Source: Paracoccaceae bacterium
Lineage (GTDB): Bacteria > Pseudomonadota > Alphaproteobacteria > Rhodobacterales > Rhodobacteraceae
NCBI GenBank assembly: GCA_014872815.1
Contig: WKFK01000004.1
Coordinates: forward strand, 1 to 52,626
Direction: 5' to 3'
Length of the DNA stretch: 52,626 nt
Below, piece after piece: positions 6,776 through 16,700 of this stretch. The notes beneath the pieces are model-generated. The model ran no database searches, was not told the DNA's origin, and saw only the letters and a list, made by a program, of their open reading frames with translations. Both the position numbers and the translations under genes were made by a program. Within the stretch, counting starts at the first letter, position 1. Every line of letters begins with the position of its first letter.

Positions 6776-8780
6776 CTGCATCCCCCCTGCGTAGAACAAG
6801 CGTTGCCGTTGCACCCGGCCCATCCGTGTTGGGGCTCAATTGCAAGTCGCCGTTCAGGTCTTTCATGATGTTGTAGGAAATCGACAAGCCCAGTCCCAGC
6901 CCTTTGCCAACCTCTTTGGTGGTCACAAAAGGGTCCAGCGCCTCGGCAGCTGGGATCAGGTCAAACCCCGCACCATTGTCGCGCACCGCGAGATGCACGG
7001 CGTTGTCGACCAATTGGGCGCCGATGGAGATCTGGCTCGGTCGCTCTGCCTGCTGGGTGGCGTCCAACGCGTTGGACAGGATGTTGACCAGCACCTGTTC
7101 GATCAGGATTTTATCTCCGATCACAGTCAATTGGGGCAGATCTTCCGCCACCGTGATCTCGGTGGCCTCCTGCGCAATCCGTGCTTTTAAGAGCGCCAGA
7201 GAGTCGCTCACCAGTTCATCCAATGCGAGCCTGTCCTCGCTAAACTCCGAACGCCGTGCAAAGTTGCGCAGATAGGCAATCGTGCGGGTCATGCGTTCAA
7301 TCAGACCGTCCAGACGGGACAGCTGCCGCGCAGTCATCTCGACATCGCCTTCGGCCACGTAGTCGTCCAGCAATTGCAAACGGTGCTGCATCGCGGCCAG
7401 AGGCTGGTTTAGCTCATGCGCAATGCCTGCCGACATCTGTCCCAGCGCGGCCATCTTCCCCGCCTGGATCAGTTCCATCTGGGTTTGTTTCAGAGTGTCC
7501 ACTGCGCGGCGGCGTTCCTGCACCTCACTTTCCAGTGACGTTAGCGCCGCATCGCGAGTTTGAATGGAACGTTCAAACTCGGAAATCGCCACAGAGAGTT
7601 GCACGATTTCATCATCTTCCTTGTTGGGTGGCAGCATCAGGTTTTGCCCTTGCGCGATGTCACTCAACCGTTTGGTCATTCGCCGTAACGGCCGCACAAT
7701 GCCGGTGCGGATATAGCCAAACAAAACGCCAAACCCGATCAAGGCCGCCAATGCAGTCAGGCCAATCAACCAGCGGATGGCTAATGTGGTGTCCTGCCGG
7801 GACCGCTCGGTTTGCGCCAAAATCCGTGTACGTTGTTCCCGTCCTGCTGCCGAAAGCACAAGTTGAAGATTACCGAGGTCGGTTTGCAGCGCTGCAAGGC
7901 TCGCAAGCATATCGGCCTGTGCGTCCAGCCACGCCAGACGCAAGCGAAAAACGCCGGTCTCGCTGGTCGCAACCGGCACCAAAGCCTCCACCGATTGCCG
8001 GAGTGTGGTCAACTCTGGTTTGTCTTGGAGCTGCGTTTGCAGGGACGCGATACGCACCAAGGCGTCGTCCGTTAGGCCTTGCAACTGCGCCAGCCGCTGC
8101 CGGTTTTCAGCCACCGCCGCCTGAAAAATCAACGTCACCGTGTTGGCCGTGCTGTCCCCCAACCGCCGCACGGTATCACGCTGTTGACCTTCGTCTTCGA
8201 TCAATCGGGCCTGCCGCGCGCGAAAATCCGGATCGGCGCTGGTCACCAAACTGCTCATGGCGATCGAGATGTTGAAAGCAAAGTCGCTGAGCAGCGGGTC
8301 CACCTCGTCCTGCACATCCGCATTCAGCCAGCGTAAGGCATTGAGCTGCGTGCCCATATCGCGCTCGGACTGTCCAATGGCCCTCTGTAGCCTCTGAATG
8401 TCTGCCAATCCATCGCTCACCCGTCCAACAATCTCCGGCGCCTCCCCGGTGCCTCCGGTCTGCGAAATCGGGGCCAGGCTGGCCGTCAGACCAGAGACAA
8501 TCTCATTCAACTCCAATTGCGCAGCTGTGTCTGGCGTCCCGCTTTGCCCAACAATCTGTGTTGCCACTGTTGAGAGCTGTGCCGAATACTCTGCCAAGGC
8601 GCTCACGGTTGTCAGCGCCGGGATCTGTTCTGACGCAATCGCCGCATAATCGCGCTGGGCCTTCAGGAAGAACAGGATCGACACCGCCAGCACCAGCCAC
8701 ACGGTTAGGATGATGCCCGAAATCGTCAGCAGCAGCCGGTTCCACACCGACGCGCGGGTCAAAACGGTTGGCAGTCTCAT
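6747..8780 (-). CDS. Membrane sensor histidine kinase (PgtB/DctB-like)
   Basis: A 677-residue kinase. One membrane helix lies at about 16-40 and a second at about 335-358, with a large, mostly helical periplasmic domain of about 295 residues between them. A HAMP-like linker (RPLRRMTKRLSDIAQG), a coiled coil and a HisKA domain with GQMSAGIAHELNQPLAAM (His455) follow. The ATPase domain has DNGAGFD and GKGLGLGLSI boxes. The HELNQPLA signature and large periplasmic part resemble the DctB/PgtB group. The gene overlaps the upstream binding-protein gene by ATGA and the downstream regulator gene, so all three are translationally coupled. The coupling suggests the kinase reads ligand occupancy of the secreted binding protein encoded first, as proposed for PgtC-PgtB; this is inference. 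Confidence 0.92.
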   Translation of the reverse strand: MRLPTVLTRASVWNRLLLTISGIILTVWLVLAVSILFFLKAQRDYAAIASEQIPALTTVSALAEYSAQLSTVATQIVGQSGTPDTAAQLELNEIVSGLTASLAPISQTGGTGEAPEIVGRVSDGLADIQRLQRAIGQSERDMGTQLNALRWLNADVQDEVDPLLSDFAFNISIAMSSLVTSADPDFRARQARLIEDEGQQRDTVRRLGDSTANTVTLIFQAAVAENRQRLAQLQGLTDDALVRIASLQTQLQDKPELTTLRQSVEALVPVATSETGVFRLRLAWLDAQADMLASLAALQTDLGNLQLVLSAAGREQRTRILAQTERSRQDTTLAIRWLIGLTALAALIGFGVLFGYIRTGIVRPLRRMTKRLSDIAQGQNLMLPPNKEDDEIVQLSVAISEFERSIQTRDAALTSLESEVQERRRAVDTLKQTQMELIQAGKMAALGQMSAGIAHELNQPLAAMQHRLQLLDDYVAEGDVEMTARQLSRLDGLIERMTRTIAYLRNFARRSEFSEDRLALDELVSDSLALLKARIAQEATEITVAEDLPQLTVIGDKILIEQVLVNILSNALDATQQAERPSQISIGAQLVDNAVHLAVRDNGAGFDLIPAAEALDPFVTTKEVGKGLGLGLSISYNIMKDLNGDLQLSPNTDGPGATATLVLRRGDADAAADNLGR

Positions 8781-10060
8781 TCCTCACGCACCAAATCGCT
8801 GGTCTGTTCCGCTTCCAACACCTTCAACAAGCGGTCCGCCTCGTTCAGCAGAGCTTGCGACGCCGCGCGCCACTCTTGCAAACTGGTCTCTTGCCGTTCT
8901 GACAGGGTGGCAAAGGCATTGGCGTTGGTCGCGCGTCCTTCGTTGCCAACTGCGTCCTCGGCTATTGGCATGGTCGTCAGCAGCCGGCGAATGTCATGCA
9001 TTGCCACGCTTGGCGCGGCCAGGTCCGCTTCGAGCACCCGCAGCCTGCGCCACGCCTCCCGGCGCGCGTCAAACACCTCAAACACAAAGGCGTCAAACAG
9101 CGCGTTCACCGCCCAATACCGCTCACTTGCCAGCGCGGCATCATATTCGAGCCAGTTCAGCGTCAACGCATCTTCCAAAACCTGATGATAGGGCGCTGTG
9201 GCCTCAGCTCGGATATGCGCCGCATGGGGCGTGCGGGCAATTTCCGGCGTCATCAACAGCCGTTGCCCCGCGTCTGAGACCACAAAGTCCACAAAGGTCC
9301 GGGCCTGTTCCGGCACCTTGCCATCCGCCAAAACCGCAATCCGCGCAGTGGTCACCATGACCGGCGTGCCATAGACAAAGCTCAGGTTTTCCTCGGCGCG
9401 TGAATGGGCGAGAAAATCGATGGTCAGTCCTATGTCAAAGCGCCCGTTTGCCACGCCATCCAGCACGGTGAAACTGCGCGCCGTGATGGTGCTGAGATTG
9501 CCGGCTAGCTCCAGCAAATAGGCCCAGCCCTCTTGCCAGCCCCGCACCTGCAACGACCGTTCCAGCACCATATGTGTGGACCCTGACCGCGAGGGGCGGG
9601 CCATGGCAATGGCGCCGGCCTTTTCCGGGGCCAAAAGCGCATCCCAACCTGCGGAGGCCGCAGTCGTGCCGGTTTGTTTTTGGGTCCACCCAAGCGCCGA
9701 ATAGGCAAAAGAATGCACATCTGGGGCACCGGTGGCCGCCACGGTCGCCAGATGCCCGTTCTGTTGCAGCAATTCAAAGGCTTCGGGTGACGACGACCAA
9801 AACACATCGAATTGCCGCTCATTGCCGCGCAGGATTTCGTCCACTGAGGCGTTGGTGTTTTTGTTAAGCGTGATGACTTCGACGTCAGGATGCTTTTGGG
9901 AAAAGGTCGCCACAAACGGCTGGTAAAAACCGGGCGGCATGGAGGTCAAAACCCGGAGTTGATCAGCGCTGAGTTGCGTGCCCAGAAGGCTCACCCATAG
10001 CGCGGCCAAAGCGATTTTGCCGCTTCGCATACCTCGCCATTGCGTTTCCAAAAGTGTCAC
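8777..10060 (-). CDS. Periplasmic binding protein, probable co-sensor (PgtC-like)
   Basis: A 427-residue secreted binding-protein homologue that heads the sensor operon. The start is a GTG at 10060 with GGGGGAG five bases upstream; an internal ATG at 10030 has a poorly spaced GAGG. A hydrophobic signal segment (KIALAALWVSLLGTQLSA) precedes the mature domain, which opens LRVLTSMPPGFYQPFVATF. It shares the blocks SRSGSTH, AGNLSTITARSF and GLTIDF with the transporter binding protein at 4048-5373, so the two are paralogues. It overlaps the kinase gene and has no permease of its own next to it, which points to a signalling rather than a transport job. Ligand identity is unknown. A transport role shared with the neighbouring permease is the alternative. 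Confidence 0.87.
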   Translation of the reverse strand: MTLLETQWRGMRSGKIALAALWVSLLGTQLSADQLRVLTSMPPGFYQPFVATFSQKHPDVEVITLNKNTNASVDEILRGNERQFDVFWSSSPEAFELLQQNGHLATVAATGAPDVHSFAYSALGWTQKQTGTTAASAGWDALLAPEKAGAIAMARPSRSGSTHMVLERSLQVRGWQEGWAYLLELAGNLSTITARSFTVLDGVANGRFDIGLTIDFLAHSRAEENLSFVYGTPVMVTTARIAVLADGKVPEQARTFVDFVVSDAGQRLLMTPEIARTPHAAHIRAEATAPYHQVLEDALTLNWLEYDAALASERYWAVNALFDAFVFEVFDARREAWRRLRVLEADLAAPSVAMHDIRRLLTTMPIAEDAVGNEGRATNANAFATLSERQETSLQEWRAASQALLNEADRLLKVLEAEQTSDLVREE

Positions 10061-10274
10061 CTAGTCTCCCCCAAACGCGCCCGCCTCGGCTCCCTGCGTG
10101 GGGTTAAGAGGCGTGCCTTGGAAGCATAACGTGCGATCTTGGGGTGGCAACCGGCTACGTGAGACGTGCCTTGTATTGGGAAAAACTCAAATAGTTTGTG
10201 TGTTTGCATGTCGGGAGGGAGGTCGTGTACGCTGAAAACACGCTGGCAAATTACCGATATGATGAGGTCACACC

Positions 10275-10781
10275 ATGGAAAAACGACGCATTGTTTCTTC
10301 GCGCCACCTTGCAGAAGGCGACGGATGGGAAGCCTCGGAAGTCGAGTATGGCATGATCATAGCCTATAACGCCTTTTCGCGTTGGATGACCCGCTGCATG
10401 GCGGCTGCAGGCAACGCTGATATGACGCCGCTGGAAATTCTTGTGCTTCACAATCTCAATCACCGGGATCGGGATAAGAGACTGACAGACATCGGATTTT
10501 TGCTCAATATTGAGGACAGTCACACCGTCAATTACGCGCTCAAAAAGCTACTGAAGATGGGGCTGATTGAATCCGAGAAACGCGGCAAAGAGGTGTTCTA
10601 TCGCCCGTCCGAAGCCGGGATCGCGCTGTGCGAGGACTATCGCACCGTGCGCGATCGCTGCTTTGTCGAAGGGCTGTCGCGTTTGGATATGAGTGGAGAC
10701 GACATGCGTGACATCGCCTCCAGTCTGCGTTTGTTGTCTGGCCAATATGATCAGGCCAGCCGGGCCGCGGCCTCGCTTTAG
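10275..10781 (+). CDS. MarR-like winged-helix transcriptional regulator
   Basis: A 168-residue protein with a winged-helix core: a helix in DMTPLEILVLHNLN, a recognition region in TDIGFLLNIEDSHTVNYALKKL and a wing in GLIESEKRGKEVFYRPSEAG. Flanking helices should dimerise. The start ATG has TGAGG eight bases upstream. Regulators of this type are typically found beside TRAP transporter and amidohydrolase or hydantoinase genes. Here it lies tail to tail with dctM, the two stop codons overlapping by two bases (10779-10780). The likely target is the divergent dctP/oxoprolinase promoter with its 27-bp palindrome, but a link has not been shown. Whether it represses or activates is not visible. Confidence 0.8.
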   Translation: MEKRRIVSSRHLAEGDGWEASEVEYGMIIAYNAFSRWMTRCMAAAGNADMTPLEILVLHNLNHRDRDKRLTDIGFLLNIEDSHTVNYALKKLLKMGLIESEKRGKEVFYRPSEAGIALCEDYRTVRDRCFVEGLSRLDMSGDDMRDIASSLRLLSGQYDQASRAAASL

Positions 10782-12079
10782 CGGCTCATCAGTTCGGGCA
10801 GATAGGTCACGATCTGCGGGAATACGGCGATCAGGCCTACGCCGACGAGCAACAACAAGAAGAAGGGGAAGGCCGCTTTGGCCACCTCTAGGATGTTGAT
10901 GCCGGTCATGCCTTGTATGACAAACAGGTTGAAACCCACAGGCGGGGTGATCTGGCTCATCTCCACCACGATCACGAGGTAGATGCCAAACCACAGCGGG
11001 TCGATGCCAACGGCGGCGATCATCGGCATGATGATGGAGGTGGTCAACACCACCACAGAAATGCCGTCCAGAAAGCAGCCGAGGATGATAAAGAAGATGG
11101 TCAGCGCCAAAAGCAACATAGGCGCAGAGAGGTTCATCTCGGCAATCCATGTTGCGAGGTTGCGTGGCAAACCGGTGAAGCCCATCGCCACAGACAGGTA
11201 AGCTGCACCCAGCAGGATAAAGGCAATCATGCAGGACGTACGCGTGGCGGATAGCAGTGCGTCCATGAATAGCTTCCAACTAAACCCGCCGGAGAGCCAC
11301 GCCAGCAATGTTGCCAGAACCACACCCAAAGCCGCTGCGTCTGTAGGAGATGCCAAACCTGTGTAAATTGAGCCAATCACACCAATGATCAGCAACGCCA
11401 CTGGGATCAGGTTGCGGGAGGCTTTGATGCGCTCGACAAAGCTGAATTGTTTGGCCTCTTGTGGGATCAGCTCGGGGCTCATCCAGGCGCGCACGGCCAC
11501 ATAGCCTGCAAATAGAGTGATAAGCATGAAGCCCGGCAACACGCCTGCAATGAACAGGCGGGCAATCGATTGTTCTGTGGCCACCCCATAGACGATCAGG
11601 ATGATCGATGGCGGGATCAAAAGGCCAAGTGTGGCCGAGCCCGCAAGCGTGCCGAGGATCAGGCTCTGGGGATAACCGCGTTCGGTCAACTCTGGTACGG
11701 ACATTCGACCGATTGTGGCGGCCGTGGCAGCGGAAGAGCCGGATACAGCGGCAAAGATGGCGCAGCCAAAAACGTTTACATGCAAAAGCCGTCCCGGCGC
11801 GCGGCCCAGCCACGGTGCAAGCCCAGAGAACATGTCGTTGCTGAGGCGCGAGCGTAACAGGATTTCTCCCATCAGGATAAACAAGGGGAGAGCGGTCAAA
11901 GCCCAACTGTGCGAGTGGCCCCAGAATGTGGTGGCCAGCACCAGTCCGGCCGGGGCGTTGGAGAAGGCCAAGAGCGCCACGAGCGCGACCACGCCCAGCG
12001 AAATCGCCACCCACAGGCCTGCGGCGAGACAAATTAACAAAAGACCCAGCAGGATCAGGGCAATCAACGGATCAGCCAT
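10778..12079 (-). CDS. dctM: TRAP transporter large permease DctM
   Basis: A 433-residue, twelve-helix membrane protein of the TRAP large-subunit family, which uses a sodium gradient to import an organic acid delivered by DctP. Family features are SRLSNDMFSGLAPWLG, GCAIFAAVSGSSAATAATIG, the GSATLGLLIPPSI block and, near the C-terminus, MSQITPPVGFNLFVIQG. It begins three bases after dctQ ends, so both are co-translated. The length is normal and no defect is visible. The substrate is inferred from neighbours to be pyroglutamate or a pyroglutamyl compound. Confidence 0.95.
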   Translation of the reverse strand: MADPLIALILLGLLLICLAAGLWVAISLGVVALVALLAFSNAPAGLVLATTFWGHSHSWALTALPLFILMGEILLRSRLSNDMFSGLAPWLGRAPGRLLHVNVFGCAIFAAVSGSSAATAATIGRMSVPELTERGYPQSLILGTLAGSATLGLLIPPSIILIVYGVATEQSIARLFIAGVLPGFMLITLFAGYVAVRAWMSPELIPQEAKQFSFVERIKASRNLIPVALLIIGVIGSIYTGLASPTDAAALGVVLATLLAWLSGGFSWKLFMDALLSATRTSCMIAFILLGAAYLSVAMGFTGLPRNLATWIAEMNLSAPMLLLALTIFFIILGCFLDGISVVVLTTSIIMPMIAAVGIDPLWFGIYLVIVVEMSQITPPVGFNLFVIQGMTGINILEVAKAAFPFFLLLLVGVGLIAVFPQIVTYLPELMSR

Positions 12080-12082
12080 GGC

Positions 12083-12607
12083 TTAGACCTCATCTGGGGT
12101 GTTGAGCACCGAGGTGCCGGTGGTGATCAGCTCAATCAATGTGTGCAGCAGGGCAACCAACAGCAGGCCAATGCCAAAGGTCATAGCGGACTGGGGCAGC
12201 CAAAGCGGTACGGGAATGATGCCATTGGACACGTCGCCGTAGTGCAGGCTTTCCAATACAAGCGCACCACTGAAATAGAGCGCATAGCCGACAAATACGC
12301 TGGCCACGGTAAGTGTGAGAAGCTCCGCGATCAGTGTCGCGCGGGGAGACAAACGTTGCACGACGAGGTTCACCCGGATGTGCCCACCAGAGCGCAATGT
12401 GTAAGCCATTGCAAGGAAGGTCGCGCCCGCAAGCATAAAGCCCGCGAAATCTGCGTAAGATGGGATGGTTGAGGGCAATGCGCCCGGCATCAAACGGCCT
12501 ACGCCATTGAGCACAATTTGCGCGCTGATCAACAGACAGATTGCCAGGATCAGAGAGGCGCTGAGCATCCCTGCGGCCTTATAAGTTGTGGTAAGAAAAC
12601 GGTGCAT
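12083..12607 (-). CDS. dctQ: TRAP transporter small permease DctQ
   Basis: A 174-residue membrane protein with four hydrophobic helices (about 10-32, 50-70, 90-115, 135-160), the normal DctQ topology. Between helices 2 and 3 it carries LRSGGHIRVNLVVQRLSP, the conserved DctQ loop. The start at 12607 is preferred because GAGAGG precedes it by six bases; the in-frame extension upstream is hydrophilic and has no RBS. It lies between dctP (78-base gap) and dctM. It forms the membrane complex with DctM. Confidence 0.9.
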   Translation of the reverse strand: MHRFLTTTYKAAGMLSASLILAICLLISAQIVLNGVGRLMPGALPSTIPSYADFAGFMLAGATFLAMAYTLRSGGHIRVNLVVQRLSPRATLIAELLTLTVASVFVGYALYFSGALVLESLHYGDVSNGIIPVPLWLPQSAMTFGIGLLLVALLHTLIELITTGTSVLNTPDEV

Positions 12608-12685
12608 GACAAACCTCTCCCCGTCGGTTTGGTGACACAAATAGACCGGCGGCACGGGGTGTCGCCGGTCTCTCGTGAATGGTGC

Positions 12686-13645
12686 TTATTGCTGGTATGT
12701 GGTCAAGATCGACAGCGCGGCGTCAGACGCGTTGGCTTTCCAGTTGTCCAGCATTTTGCTGCCGATGCCCTGCAGGCCTTCGACCAGTTCCGCGCTTGGC
12801 GCATAAACGGTAATGCCGTTTGCTGCGAGCTCGGCAGTTTTTGCTTCAGCTTCCGCCGCGGACATTTCCCAGCCGCGGGTTTCCGCGGTGGTTGCCGCCG
12901 CCAGAACAGCCGCTTTGGTGTCATCGCTCAGCTTGTCAAACACCCGCTGGTTCACAACCACGATGTTCTTTGGCACCCAAGCGTTGATCGGGCTGTAGTG
13001 GGTGACAAAGTCCCAGGCGGTGGAGTTCACGCCGGTGGACGGCGAAGTGATCATCGCCTGCACCTGACCGGTGGAGAACGCTTGCGGGATGTTGGAGGCC
13101 TCAACCTGTACCGGCGCGGCACCGGCCAGCGTGGCAAACTCTTCCAGCGCGGCGTTGTAGGCGCGGAAGCGCAGACCGTTCAGGTCTTCTACAGTGGCAA
13201 TCTCACCGTTGGTATACAGACCCTGCGCCGGCCATGGCACGGAGAACAGCGGCATCAGGCCCTGCTCAGCCAGCAGTTCGGTCACAACCGGCTTCTGCGC
13301 ATCCCAAAGCTTCTTAGCTTCGTCATAAGAGGTCGCCACCAGCGGTTGGCTGTCGATGCCAAAAGCCAGATCCTCGTTGGACAGGCGGGACAGGAAGAAC
13401 TCGCCGGCTGGTACCTGGCGCGAGCGTACGGCGTTCTTGATTTCCGCGTGCGGGATCAACGAGCCCGCGCTGTGTAGGGTGATGTCCAGATCCCCATTGG
13501 TGGCTTCGCGCACGTCGTCCGCAAACTTGGCGATGTTCTGTGTGTGGAAGGTGCTGTCGCCATAAGGCGTTGGCATGTCCCAAGCATCTGCATACGCAGG
13601 GGCGGCGCAGACCAACGCCGCCGTAAAGGCGATTACATGTTTCAT
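12686..13645 (-). CDS. dctP: TRAP transporter substrate-binding protein DctP
   Basis: A 319-residue periplasmic binding protein with signal peptide MKHVIAFTAALVCAAPAYADA. The mature protein begins WDMPTPYGDSTFHTQNIAKF and includes the family blocks ...IPHAEIKNAVRSRQVPAGE and GLRFRAYN, where the Arg is the usual carboxylate-binding residue. The start is set by GGAG seven bases upstream. The gene is divergent from the 5-oxoprolinase gene across a 105-base region holding the palindromic operator. It is first in dctP-dctQ-dctM. The ligand is inferred from the enzyme genes to be 5-oxoproline or a related lactam acid. Confidence 0.92.
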   Translation of the reverse strand: MKHVIAFTAALVCAAPAYADAWDMPTPYGDSTFHTQNIAKFADDVREATNGDLDITLHSAGSLIPHAEIKNAVRSRQVPAGEFFLSRLSNEDLAFGIDSQPLVATSYDEAKKLWDAQKPVVTELLAEQGLMPLFSVPWPAQGLYTNGEIATVEDLNGLRFRAYNAALEEFATLAGAAPVQVEASNIPQAFSTGQVQAMITSPSTGVNSTAWDFVTHYSPINAWVPKNIVVVNQRVFDKLSDDTKAAVLAAATTAETRGWEMSAAEAEAKTAELAANGITVYAPSAELVEGLQGIGSKMLDNWKANASDAALSILTTYQQ

Positions 13646-13683
13646 AAGGTGCTCCCTAGTCGTTTTTTGATTCTTACAATCAC

Positions 13684-13710
13684 ATAACGTTGACAAATTG
13701 TCAGCGTTAT
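13684..13710. promoter_or_regulatory. 27-bp palindrome in the divergent dctP/oxoprolinase promoter
   Basis: ATAACGTTGACA (13684-13695) and TGTCAGCGTTAT (13699-13710) are inverted copies with one mismatch and a three-base centre. On the plus strand the left arm contains a perfect -35 box TTGACA (13690-13695), with CATAAA 18 bases further as a possible -10. A protein bound here would cover the promoter and could control both directions. The 10275-10781 regulator is the obvious candidate. Confidence 0.7.
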
Positions 13711-13750
13711 AAACATAAAGCAACAATAAAGTTGATTCGAGGAGAACGGC

Positions 13751-16700
13751 ATGTCCACGCAACCAGCAGAGAAGTGGCAGTTTTGGGTCGACCGTGGCGG
13801 CACGTTCACGGATATTGTGGCCAAGGCCCCAGACGGCGCGCTACACAGCCATAAGCTCTTGTCCGAAAACCCAGAAATCTATCGGGACGCGGCGGTACAC
13901 GGCATTCGTACCCTGCTCAAACTGGACACAGACATGGCGATTCCTGAAGGCAAAATCGCTGCTGTAAAAATGGGCACCACGGTGGCGACCAACGCGCTTT
14001 TGGAACGCAAAGGCGAACCAGTGGTGCTGCTGATCACCAAAGGTCTGCGGGATTTGCTGCGGATCGGGTACCAGAATCGCCCGAAACTTTTTGACCTCGA
14101 CATCCAACTGCCGGAACTCCTCTACGATGAGGTCATCGAAATTGACGAACGTCTAGACGCGGACGGCAACATCATCACCGAACTGGACGAAAGTGCGGCC
14201 CGTGCCGCACTAGCTAAGGCGCACACCAAAGGCTTCCGCTCCGTTGCCATCGCCTTGATGCACGCCTATCGCTTCCCGGATCACGAGCAACGCCTTGGTA
14301 AATTGGCCGAGGAGATTGGCTTCTCCCAAATCTCTCTCAGCCATGAGGCCAGCCCCCTGATCAAACTGGTGGGTCGTGGCGACACCGCCGTGGTGGACGC
14401 CTACCTCTCGCCAATCCTGCGCCGTTATGTGGATCAGGTGGCTGACGCGCTGGGCACTGATCAAGGCGGCTGTGACCGTCTGATGTTCATGCAATCCAAC
14501 GGTGGCCTCACCGACGCGAGCCTGTTTCAGGGCCGTGACGCCATTCTCTCCGGTCCCGCTGGGGGCGTTGTCGGCATGGTGCGCTCCGCCGCAGAACTGG
14601 GCTTTGATAAGCTCATCGGCTTTGACATGGGCGGCACCTCCACCGACGTCTGCCACTACGCAGGCGAATACGAACGCTCCTTTGAAACTGAGGTTGCCGG
14701 AGTGCGCATGCGCGCGCCAATGATGTCGATCCACACTGTGGCCGCAGGCGGCGGTTCGATCCTGTCCTATCGCGACGGCCGTATGCAGGTGGGCCCTGAA
14801 AGCGCCGGTGCCAATCCCGGACCGTGTGCGTACCGTCGCGGCGGCCCACTCACGGTCACAGACTGCAACGTGCTGTTGGGCAAACTGCACCCCGATCACT
14901 TCCCGCATGTCTTTGGCCCCAACGGCGATCTGCCACTGGATGCGGACGCCGTGCGCGCCAAGTTCGAAGCCTTGAAGGCCGAGATTGGCACCGACAAATC
15001 GGTGGAAGACCTAGCCGAAGGCTTCCTGCGTATCGCCGTGGAAAATATGGCCAACGCGATCAAGAAAATCTCTGTGCAACGTGGGTATGACGTGACCCGC
15101 TACACCATGAACTGCTTTGGCGGCGCAGGCGGTCAGCATGCCTGTCTGGTGGCCGATGCGCTGGGCATGGAAAGCATCTTTATCCACCCGTTTGCTGGCG
15201 TGCTCTCTGCCTTTGGTATGGGGCTGGCCGACATCCGCGCCATGCGCGAGGCGCAGCTGGGCTGTGCGTTGGAAGATAGCAACGCCGCGGCGCAGCTGGC
15301 AGAAATCGCCACCGCCGCCCGTGCAGAAGTGGCCAGTCAGGGCGTGGCCGAGGCGGACATCATCGTGGAGCAACGCGCCCACATCCGTCCACAAGGCGCA
15401 CAGCAGAGCTTACCGGTGGAGTTTGGCAACGCCGACAAAATGCGGTCTGACTTTGTCACCGCCCACAAGCAACGCTTTGGCTTTGCGCCGGACACCGATG
15501 ACCTGATCATCGATGTGTTGGAAGCTGAGGCTGTGGGCCAAACCGGTGAGCCGGTGACCATGCCAGACCCAACCGGTGCCGCGCGCACAGACGCAACTGT
15601 GCCATTCCACCTCAATGGCGCGTGGCAGGACATCCCATTGGTTGACCGCACCACATTGGCCGTGGGTGACAGCGTAACCGGCCCGGCGATCCTGACCGAA
15701 CCCACCGGCACCAATATGATCGAAGACGGCTGGCAGGCGACCTGCGCGGCGGGCGGTAACCTTGTGCTCAAACGCATTGTTCCGCTGGCCCGCAAGGAGG
15801 CGATTGGCACCTCTGTTGATCCGGTCATGCTGGAGGTGTTCAACAACCTGTTCATGTCGATTGCCGAACAGATGGGCGCCACACTGGCCAACACCGCCTA
15901 TTCGGTAAACATCAAAGAGCGCTATGATTTCTCCTGCGCGATCTTTGACCAAAACGGCGACCTGGTGGCCAACGCTCCCCACGTGCCGGTGCATCTCGGT
16001 TCGATGTCCGAAAGCGTGCGCACCGTGTTGCACGCCAACGCAGGCAAAATCCGTCCCGGCGACGTGTTCATGATGAACAACCCGTTCAATGGCGGCACGC
16101 ATTTGCCGGATGTGACTGTCATCACTCCGGTGTTTGACGCGGCGGGGGAAAACATCCTCTACACCGTGGCGTCTCGTGGGCACCATGCAGATATTGGCGG
16201 CAAAACCCCGGGTTCCGCGCCGCCCGACAGCCGCACGATTGATGAAGAAGGCATCGTGATCGACAACTTCTTGCTGGTGGATCGTGGGACCCTGCGTGAA
16301 GAGGCAGCCCGTGACCTGCTCGCGTCTGGCCCATACCCCTGTCGCAACGTCGATCAGAACATGGCCGACCTTGCCGCACAGATTGCGGCCAACGAGACCG
16401 GCGCAACAGAGCTGCGCAAGATCACCACGCAGTTTGGCCACGGCACGGTGCAGGCATACATGGGGCATGTGCAGGACAACGCCGAAGAAAGCGTGCGCCG
16501 CGTGCTCGACGTGCTGCACGATTGCAGCTTCTCCTATCCGCTGGATGATGGTGCCAAAATCGAAGTGGCCATTTCCGTCGATAAGGCCGCGCGCAGCGCC
16601 ACTATCGACTTCACCGGCACCTCCGATCAAAGCCCGCTAAACTACAACGCGCCTATGGCGATCTGTCGGGCGGTGGTGCTTTATGTCTTCCGCACCATGG

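Noticed and set aside
15410..16630. Minus-strand 406-residue frame opposite the oxoprolinase
   Set aside because: His- and Arg-rich shadow of a recognised enzyme.
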